A stretch of DNA of 64,000 nt from Aquiluna sp. (GTDB lineage: Bacteria > Actinomycetota > Actinomycetes > Actinomycetales > Microbacteriaceae), in NCBI GenBank assembly GCA_028822985.1, contig JAPKCK010000001.1, forward strand, positions 62,001 to 126,000, in the 5' to 3' direction. Within the stretch, counting starts at the first letter, position 1; each line of letters begins with the position of its first letter. The translations under genes and the position numbers were made by a program. Of the stretch, positions 6,597 to 14,926 are shown one piece after another. The notes below the pieces were generated by a model that was given only the letters and a program-made list of their open reading frames with translations, ran no database searches and was not told where the DNA came from.

Positions 6597-9044
6597 CTAG
6601 ATGTAGTAGCTGTAGGCAACAATGCCTCTTTTGACCAAATCCATGGAGTTATAGGCAGTCTCCGCAAGCGCCGCATCCGCACCCTGAGCAAGCTGATCCA
6701 AAAGGTCTATGATCTGCTTTGACCAGCGTATGAAGTCTCCGGCAAGTAGTCCTGACACCTTCAGGACATCGTCGAGACGAGCGCCTGTCGCCCATCGGTA
6801 AATCGGCCAAGAAAGTCCGAGGTCCAACTCGGTTTCGGGCGCCAGTCCGTACTTAGTTTGAAGCTCCACCAGCTCTTCTTGAATAAGTTCTGTCCGTTCG
6901 AGGACTTCGCGGAATTGCCCCTTTGGCAACTTGGGCTCGTAGTCGCCATCGTCGCGGCGGTTCTCGTACACCAGTGCGGCGGCCATAGCCGCGAGCGAGG
7001 GGGCATCAAGGTCTTTCCAGGTTCCCTGGTTTACGCACTGAGCAATGAGCAGGTCTCGCTCGCCATAAATCTTTGCCAGCCGCTGGCCAGACTCGGTTAT
7101 CTCTAGGTCATCATCCTCCGGTTGGAGATAGTCAAGATCCTGCAACAGGTCGCAAATTCGTGAAAACACCTTAGAGACTTGGTTCGTTCTTGATTCAATT
7201 TGATGAACGGCGGCATTTATTTCAGCGCGGAGCTTCTGATAGCGCTCGCCCCATCGCGAGTGGGCTTCGCGTTCGTTACAGCCGTGGCAGGCGTGGGCCC
7301 TGAGGGCTCGTTTTAGCTCGGCAATGTGCGATTCGTGTTGCCGCATGGACTTGGTCTCACGAATGTCCTTGCCGCCTCTAGAGCGCCAAGAAGCGCCCTT
7401 TCGTTCGAGGTCTGTAATTTCACGCCTGATGCCGGAGTACTCGATGAAGTTTCCCAAGTGACACTGGAGTGCGTCCTCATAACTTTCAAGCGATGCCTGC
7501 TTTTCTGCAATAACTTGGGCAAGTCCCACGACTGACCGATCAGCTTGGAACTGAGCAAACGATCGCTCTAGCATCTTGCTGGCCGTCTGGGCGCCAAAGG
7601 CTGAAATTAGATTCACTGCCATGTTATAGGTAGGACGGAATGAGCTATTGAGAGGGTAAGTCCGTTTTGAGGCCAGGCCCGCCACCATGTTCGGGTCCAG
7701 TTGCTGACCCCACAAAATTACCGCATGACCCTCGGTATCAATTCCGCGGCGACCGGCCCTCCCAGTCAGCTGCGTGTACTCCCCCGCGGTTATAGAAACT
7801 CTGGCCTCACCGTTGAACTTATCAAGTCGCTCAAGAACGACAGTCCTTGCCGGCATGTTGATGCCCAACGCGAGAGTCTCCGTGGCGAACACAACGCGAA
7901 CTAGTTTTCTAAGAAAAAGCTCCTCCACGACCTCTTTGAAGGCGGGCAGCATTCCAGCGTGGTGGGCCGCGTAACCGCGCTCCAGAGAGCTGAGCCAATC
8001 AAAGTAACCCAAGGTGTCAAGGTCCTCGTCAGCAATGGAACCGCACCTTGCCTCCGCAATTTTTCGAATTTCCTTTGCTTCCTCGCTGGTGGTTAGTCTC
8101 ACTCCAGCTCGCCTGCATGCACTTACAGATGCTTCGCATCCGACCCGGGAAAAAATGAAGAAAATTGCCGGAAGAAGCTCTGCTCGATCCAGAAGCTCAA
8201 CAACGTCCGATTTTTCAAGCCTTGGGAAGCGGCGATCAGGCTGACCACGATAATTCGAGCGCGAATTATTCTTGGGTCCTCGATGCGGAGCACGCTGACG
8301 AGCCTGATGTTTTTGCAGTAGCTCCGGGTTCACACGCGTTTTATTGCTTCCGGTTTCGAATAGCTCAAGGAGCTCATCACCGAACATCACGTGCTGATGC
8401 AATGGCACCGGTCGAATTTCCGAAACAATAATTTCAGTATTTCCCCGAACCTCTGCTAGCCATGCTCCAAACTCTTCTGCATTAGAGACTGTTGCGCTTA
8501 GAGAAACCACCTTGACATCCTTAGGAAGGTGAAGAATCACTTCCTCCCAGACCGCTCCCCTGAACCTGTCAGCTAGGTAGTGAACTTCGTCCATCACGAC
8601 GTAGCCCAAGTCCATAAGGGTGGTACTTGTGGCGTAGATCATGTTTCTTAGAACTTCGGTGGTCATAACAACAATCTCAGCTTCTGAGTTGCTGTTGCTG
8701 TCACCGGTTAGTAGTCCGACTCGATTTTTACCGTAACGGGCAGCTAGCTCAGCGAACTTTTGATTACTTAGCGCCTTAATCGGAGTGGTGTAAAAAACCT
8801 TCTGCCCCTTGGCCAGTGCCAGGTGAATGGCGAACTCTCCGACAATTGTCTTACCAGCCCCAGTTGGAGCGGCGACCAACACCCCCGCGCCGGCCTCGAG
8901 TGCTAGGCACGCTTGTTCCTGAAAGTCATCTAAGGGGAAACGTAACTCATGGGTAAAAAGCTCGAATTCGGGGAATTTTGATTTTGATTTAGCTCGCCGG
9001 TAACGATCGGCGAGGCTAGGCTCACTGGACTTCGATGTCGTCAT
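6597..9044 (-). CDS. helY: Ski2-like DEVH-box RNA helicase HelY
   Basis: HelY is a superfamily 2 helicase of the Ski2/Mtr4 type found across Actinobacteria and presumed to act on structured RNA. The 815 residues carry Walker A APTGAGKT (59-66), the DEVH box (152-155), motif III SLSAT, and motif VI QLTGRAGRRGID near residue 435. A Cys-rich HACHGCNE stretch lies in the middle of the second half, and the C-terminal helical domain ends in KRGIVAYSYYI. The start overlaps the end of tatC by 23 bases, so it belongs to the tat operon, as in Mycobacterium. Its RNA substrates cannot be deduced here. Confidence 0.93.
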   Translation of the reverse strand: MTTSKSSEPSLADRYRRAKSKSKFPEFELFTHELRFPLDDFQEQACLALEAGAGVLVAAPTGAGKTIVGEFAIHLALAKGQKVFYTTPIKALSNQKFAELAARYGKNRVGLLTGDSNSNSEAEIVVMTTEVLRNMIYATSTTLMDLGYVVMDEVHYLADRFRGAVWEEVILHLPKDVKVVSLSATVSNAEEFGAWLAEVRGNTEIIVSEIRPVPLHQHVMFGDELLELFETGSNKTRVNPELLQKHQARQRAPHRGPKNNSRSNYRGQPDRRFPRLEKSDVVELLDRAELLPAIFFIFSRVGCEASVSACRRAGVRLTTSEEAKEIRKIAEARCGSIADEDLDTLGYFDWLSSLERGYAAHHAGMLPAFKEVVEELFLRKLVRVVFATETLALGINMPARTVVLERLDKFNGEARVSITAGEYTQLTGRAGRRGIDTEGHAVILWGQQLDPNMVAGLASKRTYPLNSSFRPTYNMAVNLISAFGAQTASKMLERSFAQFQADRSVVGLAQVIAEKQASLESYEDALQCHLGNFIEYSGIRREITDLERKGASWRSRGGKDIRETKSMRQHESHIAELKRALRAHACHGCNEREAHSRWGERYQKLRAEINAAVHQIESRTNQVSKVFSRICDLLQDLDYLQPEDDDLEITESGQRLAKIYGERDLLIAQCVNQGTWKDLDAPSLAAMAAALVYENRRDDGDYEPKLPKGQFREVLERTELIQEELVELQTKYGLAPETELDLGLSWPIYRWATGARLDDVLKVSGLLAGDFIRWSKQIIDLLDQLAQGADAALAETAYNSMDLVKRGIVAYSYYI

Positions 9045-9810
9045 CTACAAACTTCGATAGTTTTCTCGCTCGTCGCTTGTCGTTTGTCACTGCAATTCCA
9101 ACCGCAGTAAAGAACAGCGCGGTGAGTGGCGCCATTAGCAAAAACATTGACATCGGCTCCGCCGTGGGAGTGGCCAACGCTGATACGGTCGCAATGATCA
9201 GCAGTGCAATTCTCCAGGCCTTGAGAATGCCCTTGCCTGTAACGAGACCGGCGAAGTTCATCAACACTAAAACAACCGGCATTACGAAGGCCAGCCCGAA
9301 GATTAGAAGGATCCTGATCGCGAACAATACGTACTCCGCCGCGTTTATGACGTTTGAGCTTCCTTCGGGAGTAAAGCCAATTAGAACCACGACGAAGCCG
9401 GGAAGCGATGTCCACGCTAGATAGGTACCGAGAAGAAAAAGCGGCAGAGCAGAGAACACAAAGCCGACCGCGTAACGTCGCTCCCTAAGTTTTAGACCAG
9501 GAGACACAAAAGCCCAGAGGTTCCAAAGCCACACTGGAGCAGTCATGAGCACGCCCAAGAAAATGGAAATTTGGATGCGAAGATCGAACGCTGAAACTAC
9601 TGTTCCAAAGTTTACGATTGCATCTATGCCGCGCTCACGAGTTACGTCTAAAAGGGGGCCTTGTAGGACCTTGAACACCGGATCGAATAGAAACCAACCA
9701 ACCACTGTTCCCGCTATCACGAAACCAGCCGACCATGAGAGACGAACCCTAAATTCTCTTAGGTGAGATGAAAGGCTCATTCGGCGCTCTTTGTTTTTGC
9801 GCCAGAGCAT
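9022..9810 (-). CDS. tatC: Sec-independent protein translocase TatC
   Basis: TatC is the receptor subunit of the twin-arginine pathway that exports folded proteins. The 262 residues have the N-terminal MSLSSHLREFRVRL, the family signature, about six membrane helices, and a basic cytoplasmic tail. The start ATG overlaps the tatA stop (TAATG) and is preceded by AAGGACTA. No tatB is in the window; many Gram-positives use TatA and TatC only. Likely Tat clients here include none of the visible genes with certainty. The 3' end overlaps the helY start. Confidence 0.96.
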   Translation of the reverse strand: MLWRKNKERRMSLSSHLREFRVRLSWSAGFVIAGTVVGWFLFDPVFKVLQGPLLDVTRERGIDAIVNFGTVVSAFDLRIQISIFLGVLMTAPVWLWNLWAFVSPGLKLRERRYAVGFVFSALPLFLLGTYLAWTSLPGFVVVLIGFTPEGSSNVINAAEYVLFAIRILLIFGLAFVMPVVLVLMNFAGLVTGKGILKAWRIALLIIATVSALATPTAEPMSMFLLMAPLTALFFTAVGIAVTNDKRRARKLSKFVDDDIEVQ

Positions 9811-10019
9811 TAGTCCTTCTTCTTGTCGCCTTCACTAGGGGCTTCAGCCGCTACTTCCTCAGCTTTAGCCTCAGTAGTATCGCCGTTTTTGCCTATTTCT
9901 TTTCGGAAAATCCTCATAGATTGCGCTGCGCTCTTTGCCAAAGCCGGAAGCTTCGGTGCTCCCCATAGCAGAAGGACGATTGCGAGGATGATGATCCATT
10001 CCCAGCCTTGAAGTCTCAT
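9810..10019 (-). CDS. tatA: Twin-arginine translocase subunit TatA
   Basis: TatA forms the protein-conducting assembly of the Tat system. The 69 residues have one N-terminal membrane helix (WEWIIILAIVLLLWGAPKLPALAKS), the short amphipathic helix that follows it, and a charged acidic-basic tail (GDKKKD). AGAGGT sits upstream of the ATG. It is in an operon with the preceding 103-residue gene and overlaps tatC by one base. Confidence 0.94.
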   Translation of the reverse strand: MRLQGWEWIIILAIVLLLWGAPKLPALAKSAAQSMRIFRKEIGKNGDTTEAKAEEVAAEAPSEGDKKKD

Positions 10020-10021
10020 GC

Positions 10022-10333
10022 CTACCTCTTATCTATTTCGATGTCTTTAATTCTTTGCAATAGTCTACGCCTTCTGGACTTGCCGCGTTGCTCCTTAGCT
10101 TGCCCGATTCTGCGTCTTTCACCTAAGAGCGATACCAGGTCTGACCCGCTAGTTACCTGAGCCTTAGAGGGTATCGTGACCTCGAAGTTGTTCAGTTCCT
10201 CAATCAGCGCCTTGGACTTTATTATCTCGGTGCTGAGCCTTCTTGCCGAGAGTAATAATCGATATCCAAGTAACCCAAGTGCATAAAAAGAAGCTAGGGC
10301 AACAAAGAGAAGCATTAAGCCAAATCCAGTCAT
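10022..10333 (-). CDS. Small single-pass membrane protein between pafC and tatA, unknown function
   Basis: I do not recognise a family. The 103 residues begin with one hydrophobic helix (about 4-27, LMLLFVALASFYALGLLGYRLLL), followed by a predicted helical region with polar heptad-like spacing, and a strongly basic patch KEQRGKSRRRRLLQR near the C-terminus. It overlaps pafC by one base and sits 2 bases before tatA, so it is translationally coupled in the pafB-pafC-x-tatA-tatC-helY operon. The usual actinobacterial order has pafC directly before tatA. The position suggests a membrane-associated accessory role, but nothing in the sequence defines it. Confidence 0.75.
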   Translation of the reverse strand: MTGFGLMLLFVALASFYALGLLGYRLLLSARRLSTEIIKSKALIEELNNFEVTIPSKAQVTSGSDLVSLLGERRRIGQAKEQRGKSRRRRLLQRIKDIEIDKR

Positions 10334-11298
10334 CAGTCTTGGTCCTCCGGGCCCAAAGTCCCCGATCGCGCGTTGAGAGCAAATTGCCTAACGGCCTCCA
10401 CGGCACTCCTCGGTGACAACACTCTAGCTTGACCCGCGTAACGAGCGACATGTCTACCGAGAGCTTTTAGGCTTCCAACCTGAATTTTGCCAGTCACATT
10501 ACCCTCAGGGTCTCGATGAATGTCTATTGCTGGAAAGTTCCAAAAAATTTCACTGGCCTCTTGGGTAGCAAAAATTTCAACCGTGGTTTCGTTTTCAATT
10601 TGACCGAAAACTTCCAGAGGTACATCAGCTAGCAGAGCGGCCTCAGAAACCGGCTTGTCGGTGTTCTCGATTTTTGTTATGCGATCCAATCTGAAGGATC
10701 TCACTGCTTGGTTCGTATGACACCAACCACGTAAGTAGTGTCTTCGCCCAACATAATCAACCCTAAGCGGGTCGATGTCGCGTTCGGATTTTTCTCCAAG
10801 CTGATTTAGGTAGGAAGCAACAAGCTGGGTCTTATCAAGGAGGGCCTGCTGAATCGCTTGCAACGTTTCTTCCCGTGCTGGCGCTGCCAAGATAGTTATC
10901 GGAATCGTCCCAGAGCCTATCTGACTGCGAATCTGAGACAGAGCAACGTTGCCAGCAAACTGCGGTAGAGCTGCTAAAAAATCAAGCCCGGCTGCCAAAG
11001 CGGTTGTTTGTCGCCTTGAAAGCAATGGGGGACGTCTCAGCGCCGCCATTCCTGCTGAAAAGTCAACCTCTCCTTTTTCAAGGAGCTCCTCATCCACGTA
11101 GAAGTGGGTTTCGAACCGACCGATGTCCTCACTGTTAGCAATTGTCTTGACTGCTCGCACGACTGTTTTCTCGCTGTACCCAAAGTGCAAGGCAAGTTCC
11201 TTTGAGGACATTGGCCCATCCCTGAGAACTAATCCAACGATCGATAGGGAGAGGTTGAATAGGTCCTCGGCATCGATTTCCTGCTTAGGCATGGGCAT
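10333..11298 (-). CDS. pafC: WYL-domain transcription regulator PafC
   Basis: PafC pairs with PafB as a heterodimeric activator of the LexA-independent DNA damage response (recA and other repair genes) in mycobacteria. The 321 residues show an N-terminal winged helix-turn-helix (SSKELALHFGYSEKTVVRAVKT, about 30-52), a WYL domain in the middle with the RVDYVGRRHYLRGWCHTNQAVRSFRLDRI segment, and a C-terminal WCX-like extension. It overlaps pafB by 14 bases. Despite the name (proteasome accessory factor), its role does not need the proteasome, which fits the absence of pupylation genes here. Confidence 0.92.
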   Translation of the reverse strand: MPMPKQEIDAEDLFNLSLSIVGLVLRDGPMSSKELALHFGYSEKTVVRAVKTIANSEDIGRFETHFYVDEELLEKGEVDFSAGMAALRRPPLLSRRQTTALAAGLDFLAALPQFAGNVALSQIRSQIGSGTIPITILAAPAREETLQAIQQALLDKTQLVASYLNQLGEKSERDIDPLRVDYVGRRHYLRGWCHTNQAVRSFRLDRITKIENTDKPVSEAALLADVPLEVFGQIENETTVEIFATQEASEIFWNFPAIDIHRDPEGNVTGKIQVGSLKALGRHVARYAGQARVLSPRSAVEAVRQFALNARSGTLGPEDQD

Positions 11299-12238
11299 CC
11301 AATACTCGTTGCCAGCCGGAATCGATTCTTTGGCTAAGTGACAACGGCGATAGCACTTGAACTTCCGGCCCGAATTCCATCAGGTCCTCGGCAAATAAGG
11401 CCTCATCCATGAAATTGACTTCGACGGTTCCATTGTCCTTTGCGCCAAAATGCCACCAGGCCTCGCTGTCTTGTTCGACTTTTAGAACGGCGATATTTTT
11501 GGTCACGAATGCAACTAGTTCGGCTTCTGCTTCATCAACCTGTGCTGTCGAGACCGATTCTCCCGAGAGCTCTGAAGATCTAACCTCAGAAACGATTCTT
11601 CTGAGTAAAAAGTTTTTTATTTCCCGGGCCTGCTTGGCGAGCAAGACCCATTGGCCCTCGATAAACCGTAGCTTCAAGGGTGTTACCTCTCGAATCGAAG
11701 TCGTTCCAGTTGATTTACGGTAGCTAAATCTAACGAGCTTGCCTTCCGCGATGGCATCGGCAAGCGGCGCGAAGCTTTCTTGCTGTGCCAGCAACCGCGG
11801 GGTGAAGGCAGACAGCTGCCTTGAAGAGTCCACAACTCCGAGTGAACGCAGCCTTATAAGGCCCGACTGAGCAGACTTGGAAAGCAATTGGTTATTCCAG
11901 GCCTTGGCCGCCAATTCAAGAAGCGTCATGTGCTCATTGTTGATCTCAAACCCAGCCGGCCAATCAAAGCTACCTTTTGCAATCCGGTATCTGGCGCTCT
12001 CAGTTTCTTCGAAGCTATTGGAGTCAATTACCTCCAGCTGAACTCCCATTTCTCGAAGATCGCTTTTGTCTCGGTCGAACATTTTTTCTTTTGCTGAATC
12101 CGATTGCTGCTCGGCGTAAGAAACCACCGAGCGGAAAATATCATTCTTGCTAAGCCCAATTACTGGAGCCGCCATCAGGCAGCAGGTCAGAGTAAACAGC
12201 CGCTCGGCTGGGCTCTGCTTACTCACACCTGCAGACAT
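11285..12238 (-). CDS. pafB: WYL-domain transcription regulator PafB
   Basis: PafB is the partner of PafC. The 317 residues have an N-terminal wHTH-like domain (ERLFTLTCCLMAAPVIGLSKNDIFRSV), a WYL domain with KLVRFSYRKSTGTTSIREVTPLKLRFIEGQWVLLAKQ (about 170-205), and a C-terminal WCX-type region. The next gene downstream, pafC, overlaps it; upstream, 8 bases separate it from the FKBP gene. Together they probably respond to DNA damage, and the window also holds uvrA, uvrB, uvrC and polA, which could be checked as targets. Confidence 0.92.
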   Translation of the reverse strand: MSAGVSKQSPAERLFTLTCCLMAAPVIGLSKNDIFRSVVSYAEQQSDSAKEKMFDRDKSDLREMGVQLEVIDSNSFEETESARYRIAKGSFDWPAGFEINNEHMTLLELAAKAWNNQLLSKSAQSGLIRLRSLGVVDSSRQLSAFTPRLLAQQESFAPLADAIAEGKLVRFSYRKSTGTTSIREVTPLKLRFIEGQWVLLAKQAREIKNFLLRRIVSEVRSSELSGESVSTAQVDEAEAELVAFVTKNIAVLKVEQDSEAWWHFGAKDNGTVEVNFMDEALFAEDLMEFGPEVQVLSPLSLSQRIDSGWQRVLDAHA

Positions 12239-12246
12239 AGTAAGAA

Positions 12247-13221
12247 CTACTTTCCTAGGACGTCAATCACGAAAATCAGGGTTGAGCCCGCTGGAATACT
12301 GCCCTGTTCGCTGTCGCCATAGCCAAGCTCCGGAGGAATCACGGCAATGACTCGCGAACCGACGGTAACTTGATCGAGTGCCATTACGAATCCCTCTATG
12401 AGACCCTCAGGGGTGATAGGAAAAGTAGCCGGAGACTGTCGCTCCCATGAACTGTCGAACTGCTCTCCATCCCAGGTCCAGCCGGTGTAATGAAGCACCA
12501 CGTTGTCGCCAATTTCTACTGGCTCTCCGCCGCCCTCAATTAGCACAGCACTCATGTATTCATCTGGCGCGTCAGTTGAAGGAATCTGGATACCAGGCTG
12601 TCCATCTGGCGCTGAAACCACCGTAGGCAATCCCGCTTTTGCGGGCTGAGCATTTCCATTGGCCCTTGGTAGGTAGGCCTCAATGATGTCAAGGACAAAA
12701 ATGACTCCGTCAGAAGCGCCAATTCCAAGGCTTTGAATGCCAACATTGCCATGAGCATTTTCGGCATCTAACAGCACCGCAACGCGAGAGCCAACGGTCA
12801 CGCCAGTGAGAGCGCTACAAAAATCCGGCACAAGGCCTGGGTACAGATCCTGTGGGGCGTAATCCTGTCCGGTGAAGTCGCTGGCTTGAAGCGTGTCTCC
12901 AGTAGACGCATTGAAGCCGGCGAAATGAAGGAGCACTTGTTGGCCACCGAGAACCTCGCCACCATCCCCCTCGATGATAACTGCGGTCTCAATGCCGGTT
13001 CCGCTCAAGGGAACCGGAAAGCTGACCTCCGGCTGAGTACCGAGATCTCCCAAGACGGTTATCTGTTCGGCTGCGTCACCAGTTTGGAAGCTCTCGCATT
13101 GAGTATCCAATCCAACGCTCAGCTGCGCGTAGGCAAGAGGTCCGGCTGGCTCACTGGTACAGCCAGCAAGAAGTAGTAATGGGATTGAAAGTACGGCTAT
13201 TTTTCGCAAGTTAGTTCTCAT
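12247..13221 (-). CDS. Lipoprotein with two FKBP-type peptidyl-prolyl isomerase domains
   Basis: The 324 residues begin with a lipoprotein signal peptide (KIAVLSIPLLLLAGC; lipobox LAGC, Cys at about 21), placing the mature protein on the outer face of the membrane. Two FKBP-like domains follow: one at about 75-185 (GQQVLLHFAGFNASTGDTL) and one at about 225-322 (GDNVVLHYTGWTWDGEQFDSSW). The second keeps the better FKBP core, with VIAVIPPELGYGDSEQGSIPAGSTLIFVIDV. A role in folding exported proteins is likely. In related genomes an FKBP gene sits between the pafA region and pafB; here it directly follows trmI. Confidence 0.92.
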   Translation of the reverse strand: MRTNLRKIAVLSIPLLLLAGCTSEPAGPLAYAQLSVGLDTQCESFQTGDAAEQITVLGDLGTQPEVSFPVPLSGTGIETAVIIEGDGGEVLGGQQVLLHFAGFNASTGDTLQASDFTGQDYAPQDLYPGLVPDFCSALTGVTVGSRVAVLLDAENAHGNVGIQSLGIGASDGVIFVLDIIEAYLPRANGNAQPAKAGLPTVVSAPDGQPGIQIPSTDAPDEYMSAVLIEGGGEPVEIGDNVVLHYTGWTWDGEQFDSSWERQSPATFPITPEGLIEGFVMALDQVTVGSRVIAVIPPELGYGDSEQGSIPAGSTLIFVIDVLGK

Positions 13222-13233
13222 TTCTGGGTATAC

Positions 13234-14196
13234 CTAATTGTGCCTTGGTTTCAGGTTGTTCGTGACCTTGCGAACTGTTTTTCTAAGCTTTTTCTCGCTG
13301 AGTGGTCTTTGGCCCATGGCCTGGGGTAGCCAGATGTCCATGTCTTCATCGGTGTGCTCAGTCTTATTGCCTCTTCTGGCCTTAAAACTTGGAAGGACGG
13401 TGTCGGGAGCAAGGCGTCTAGCAGACAACAAGAACCCAGTGTGTGAAATCATTCTGTGCTCCGGCCTCACGGCCAGGCCATCTAGGTGCCAAGGTCTAAC
13501 CATTGACTCCCAAGCCAGTGGAGCAGTAAAACCCTCATGAGCTTTGATCTCTTCAAAGGTCCGGCTCAACTGAGTAACGGTAGCCACGTAGATGATTACT
13601 AGACCACCTGGCTTCATTGCGGTTGCAACTTCATCGATGCATTCCCACGGGGCAAGCATGTCAAGTACGACACGATCGGCGCTCGCGGCTTCGCAGTGTT
13701 CGGAGAGCATTTCTTGCAAGTCGCCAATGACAACCTCCCAGTTAGGAGGTTCGGATCCCAAGAAATTCTCAACATTACCTCGGGCTATTTCTGCGAACTC
13801 GGCTCGACGTTCAAAGGACGTTAGTTTGCCGTGTTCTCCAATGGCTCTTAGCAAATAGCTAGAAAGTGCGCCTGATCCAACCCCAGCTTCGAGCACATTT
13901 GCACCTGGGAAAATGTCGCCTTCAACCAGGATTTGAGCTGCATCCTTTGGGTACACAATTGCTGCACCACGCGGCATGGAAAGGACGTAGTCACTGAGTA
14001 ACGGCTTGAGGGCCAAATACTGGTCACCATTGTGATTTTCAATCACCGAACCCGAAGGCTTGCCGATGATGTCATCGTGCTGGATTTCACCCTTGTGAGA
14101 CCCAAACCTATTTCCGGCCGCTAGCCGAATCGTGTTCATGATGCCCTTTGGGCCAGTCAGCTGGACTCTGTCGCCGGCTTCAAAGATTTCGTTCAT
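13234..14196 (-). CDS. trmI: tRNA (adenine-N1)-methyltransferase, position 58
   Basis: TrmI methylates adenine 58 in the T-loop of tRNAs using SAM; the actinobacterial enzyme is a tetramer. The 320 residues show an N-terminal substrate-recognition region, a Rossmann-fold SAM site VLEAGVGSGALSSYLL (about 104-119), and the DRVVLDMLAPWE catalytic segment near residue 178. The C-terminus is basic, as expected for tRNA binding. It overlaps the HAD gene by 4 bases (ATGA). In M. tuberculosis the orthologue lies at the edge of the proteasome region; here the FKBP gene follows at once. Confidence 0.93.
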   Translation of the reverse strand: MNEIFEAGDRVQLTGPKGIMNTIRLAAGNRFGSHKGEIQHDDIIGKPSGSVIENHNGDQYLALKPLLSDYVLSMPRGAAIVYPKDAAQILVEGDIFPGANVLEAGVGSGALSSYLLRAIGEHGKLTSFERRAEFAEIARGNVENFLGSEPPNWEVVIGDLQEMLSEHCEAASADRVVLDMLAPWECIDEVATAMKPGGLVIIYVATVTQLSRTFEEIKAHEGFTAPLAWESMVRPWHLDGLAVRPEHRMISHTGFLLSARRLAPDTVLPSFKARRGNKTEHTDEDMDIWLPQAMGQRPLSEKKLRKTVRKVTNNLKPRHN

Positions 14197-14870
14197 TGGT
14201 CCTCATTGTCTACTCTCAAAGCGGATAGGTTCTCGATGGTCACCTCGGTTAGCGAGGCAATGATTCTCCTGTTGGGACCGGTTGGCAGATTGATGATGTT
14301 GGTTATTCCTATTGCGTGGCATCCGGCAGCCTCTGCAGAGGATAGACCTGTCGGAGAATCTTCGAAAGCGAGACAGTCCTCTGGCGCAACCCCCAGTAGC
14401 TCTGCTGCTCGCAGGTATGGCTCCGGGTGAGGTTTTCCATTTGTGACATCGTCGCCGGCCACCACTACATCGAAAGCCTGAAAATCAATCTGATCGACAA
14501 CCGTGAGCGCCATGGTTCGCATGGACATAGTGACCAGAGCCGTTTTGATACCCGCTTTTTTTAGTTCAACAAGTAATTCCAATGCGCCCGGTCTCCAGGG
14601 CAATTTTTCCCTGAGCTGCTCAATTACCTCATCGGTCAGTCGATCGATGACTTCCCGGGTGGTCATGTCCTCGATACCGAACTTATTTCTCAAGAGGTCC
14701 GAAGCGTGAAATAAATCGTTGCCGATTAGCTCCAATGCATCCTTTTCGCTCCAGGTGCTGCCATATTGCTTAGCAAGGCGGGTCTCGGATACCATCCAGT
14801 AGGGCTCGGAGTCAATTAGAGTGCCATCCATGTCCCACAAGACGGCCTTTGGAAAGTTATTACTCGACAT
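14193..14870 (-). CDS. HAD-superfamily phosphatase (beta-phosphoglucomutase-like group)
   Basis: The 225 residues have the HAD motifs in order: DMDGTLIDSE (nucleophile and acid Asp near residues 13-15), a motif II MSMRT near residue 117, a Lys in NGKPHPEPYL, and FEDSPTGLSSAEAAG (motif IV). The helical cap between motifs I and II is that of the PGMB/DhlB-like subgroup, which acts on small phosphorylated sugars or glycolate-type substrates. The substrate is not defined. It overlaps trmI. TAGACT lies 7 bases before the ATG, suggesting leaderless expression. Confidence 0.88.
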   Translation of the reverse strand: MSSNNFPKAVLWDMDGTLIDSEPYWMVSETRLAKQYGSTWSEKDALELIGNDLFHASDLLRNKFGIEDMTTREVIDRLTDEVIEQLREKLPWRPGALELLVELKKAGIKTALVTMSMRTMALTVVDQIDFQAFDVVVAGDDVTNGKPHPEPYLRAAELLGVAPEDCLAFEDSPTGLSSAEAAGCHAIGITNIINLPTGPNRRIIASLTEVTIENLSALRVDNEDQ

Positions 14871-14877
14871 TTGTCCC

Positions 14878-14883
14878 AGTCTA
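14878..14883 (-). promoter_or_regulatory. Predicted -10 box for leaderless HAD-trmI transcript
   Basis: On the minus strand TAGACT is followed by 7 bases (GGGACAA) and the ATG at 14870. Nearly the same string precedes ctaB (TAGACT then TGGACAA then ATG). Confidence 0.55.
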
Positions 14884-14926
14884 GTTCCAGCTTCAATTAG
14901 AGTTTGTGGGTATAAAAGGAGTTCAC

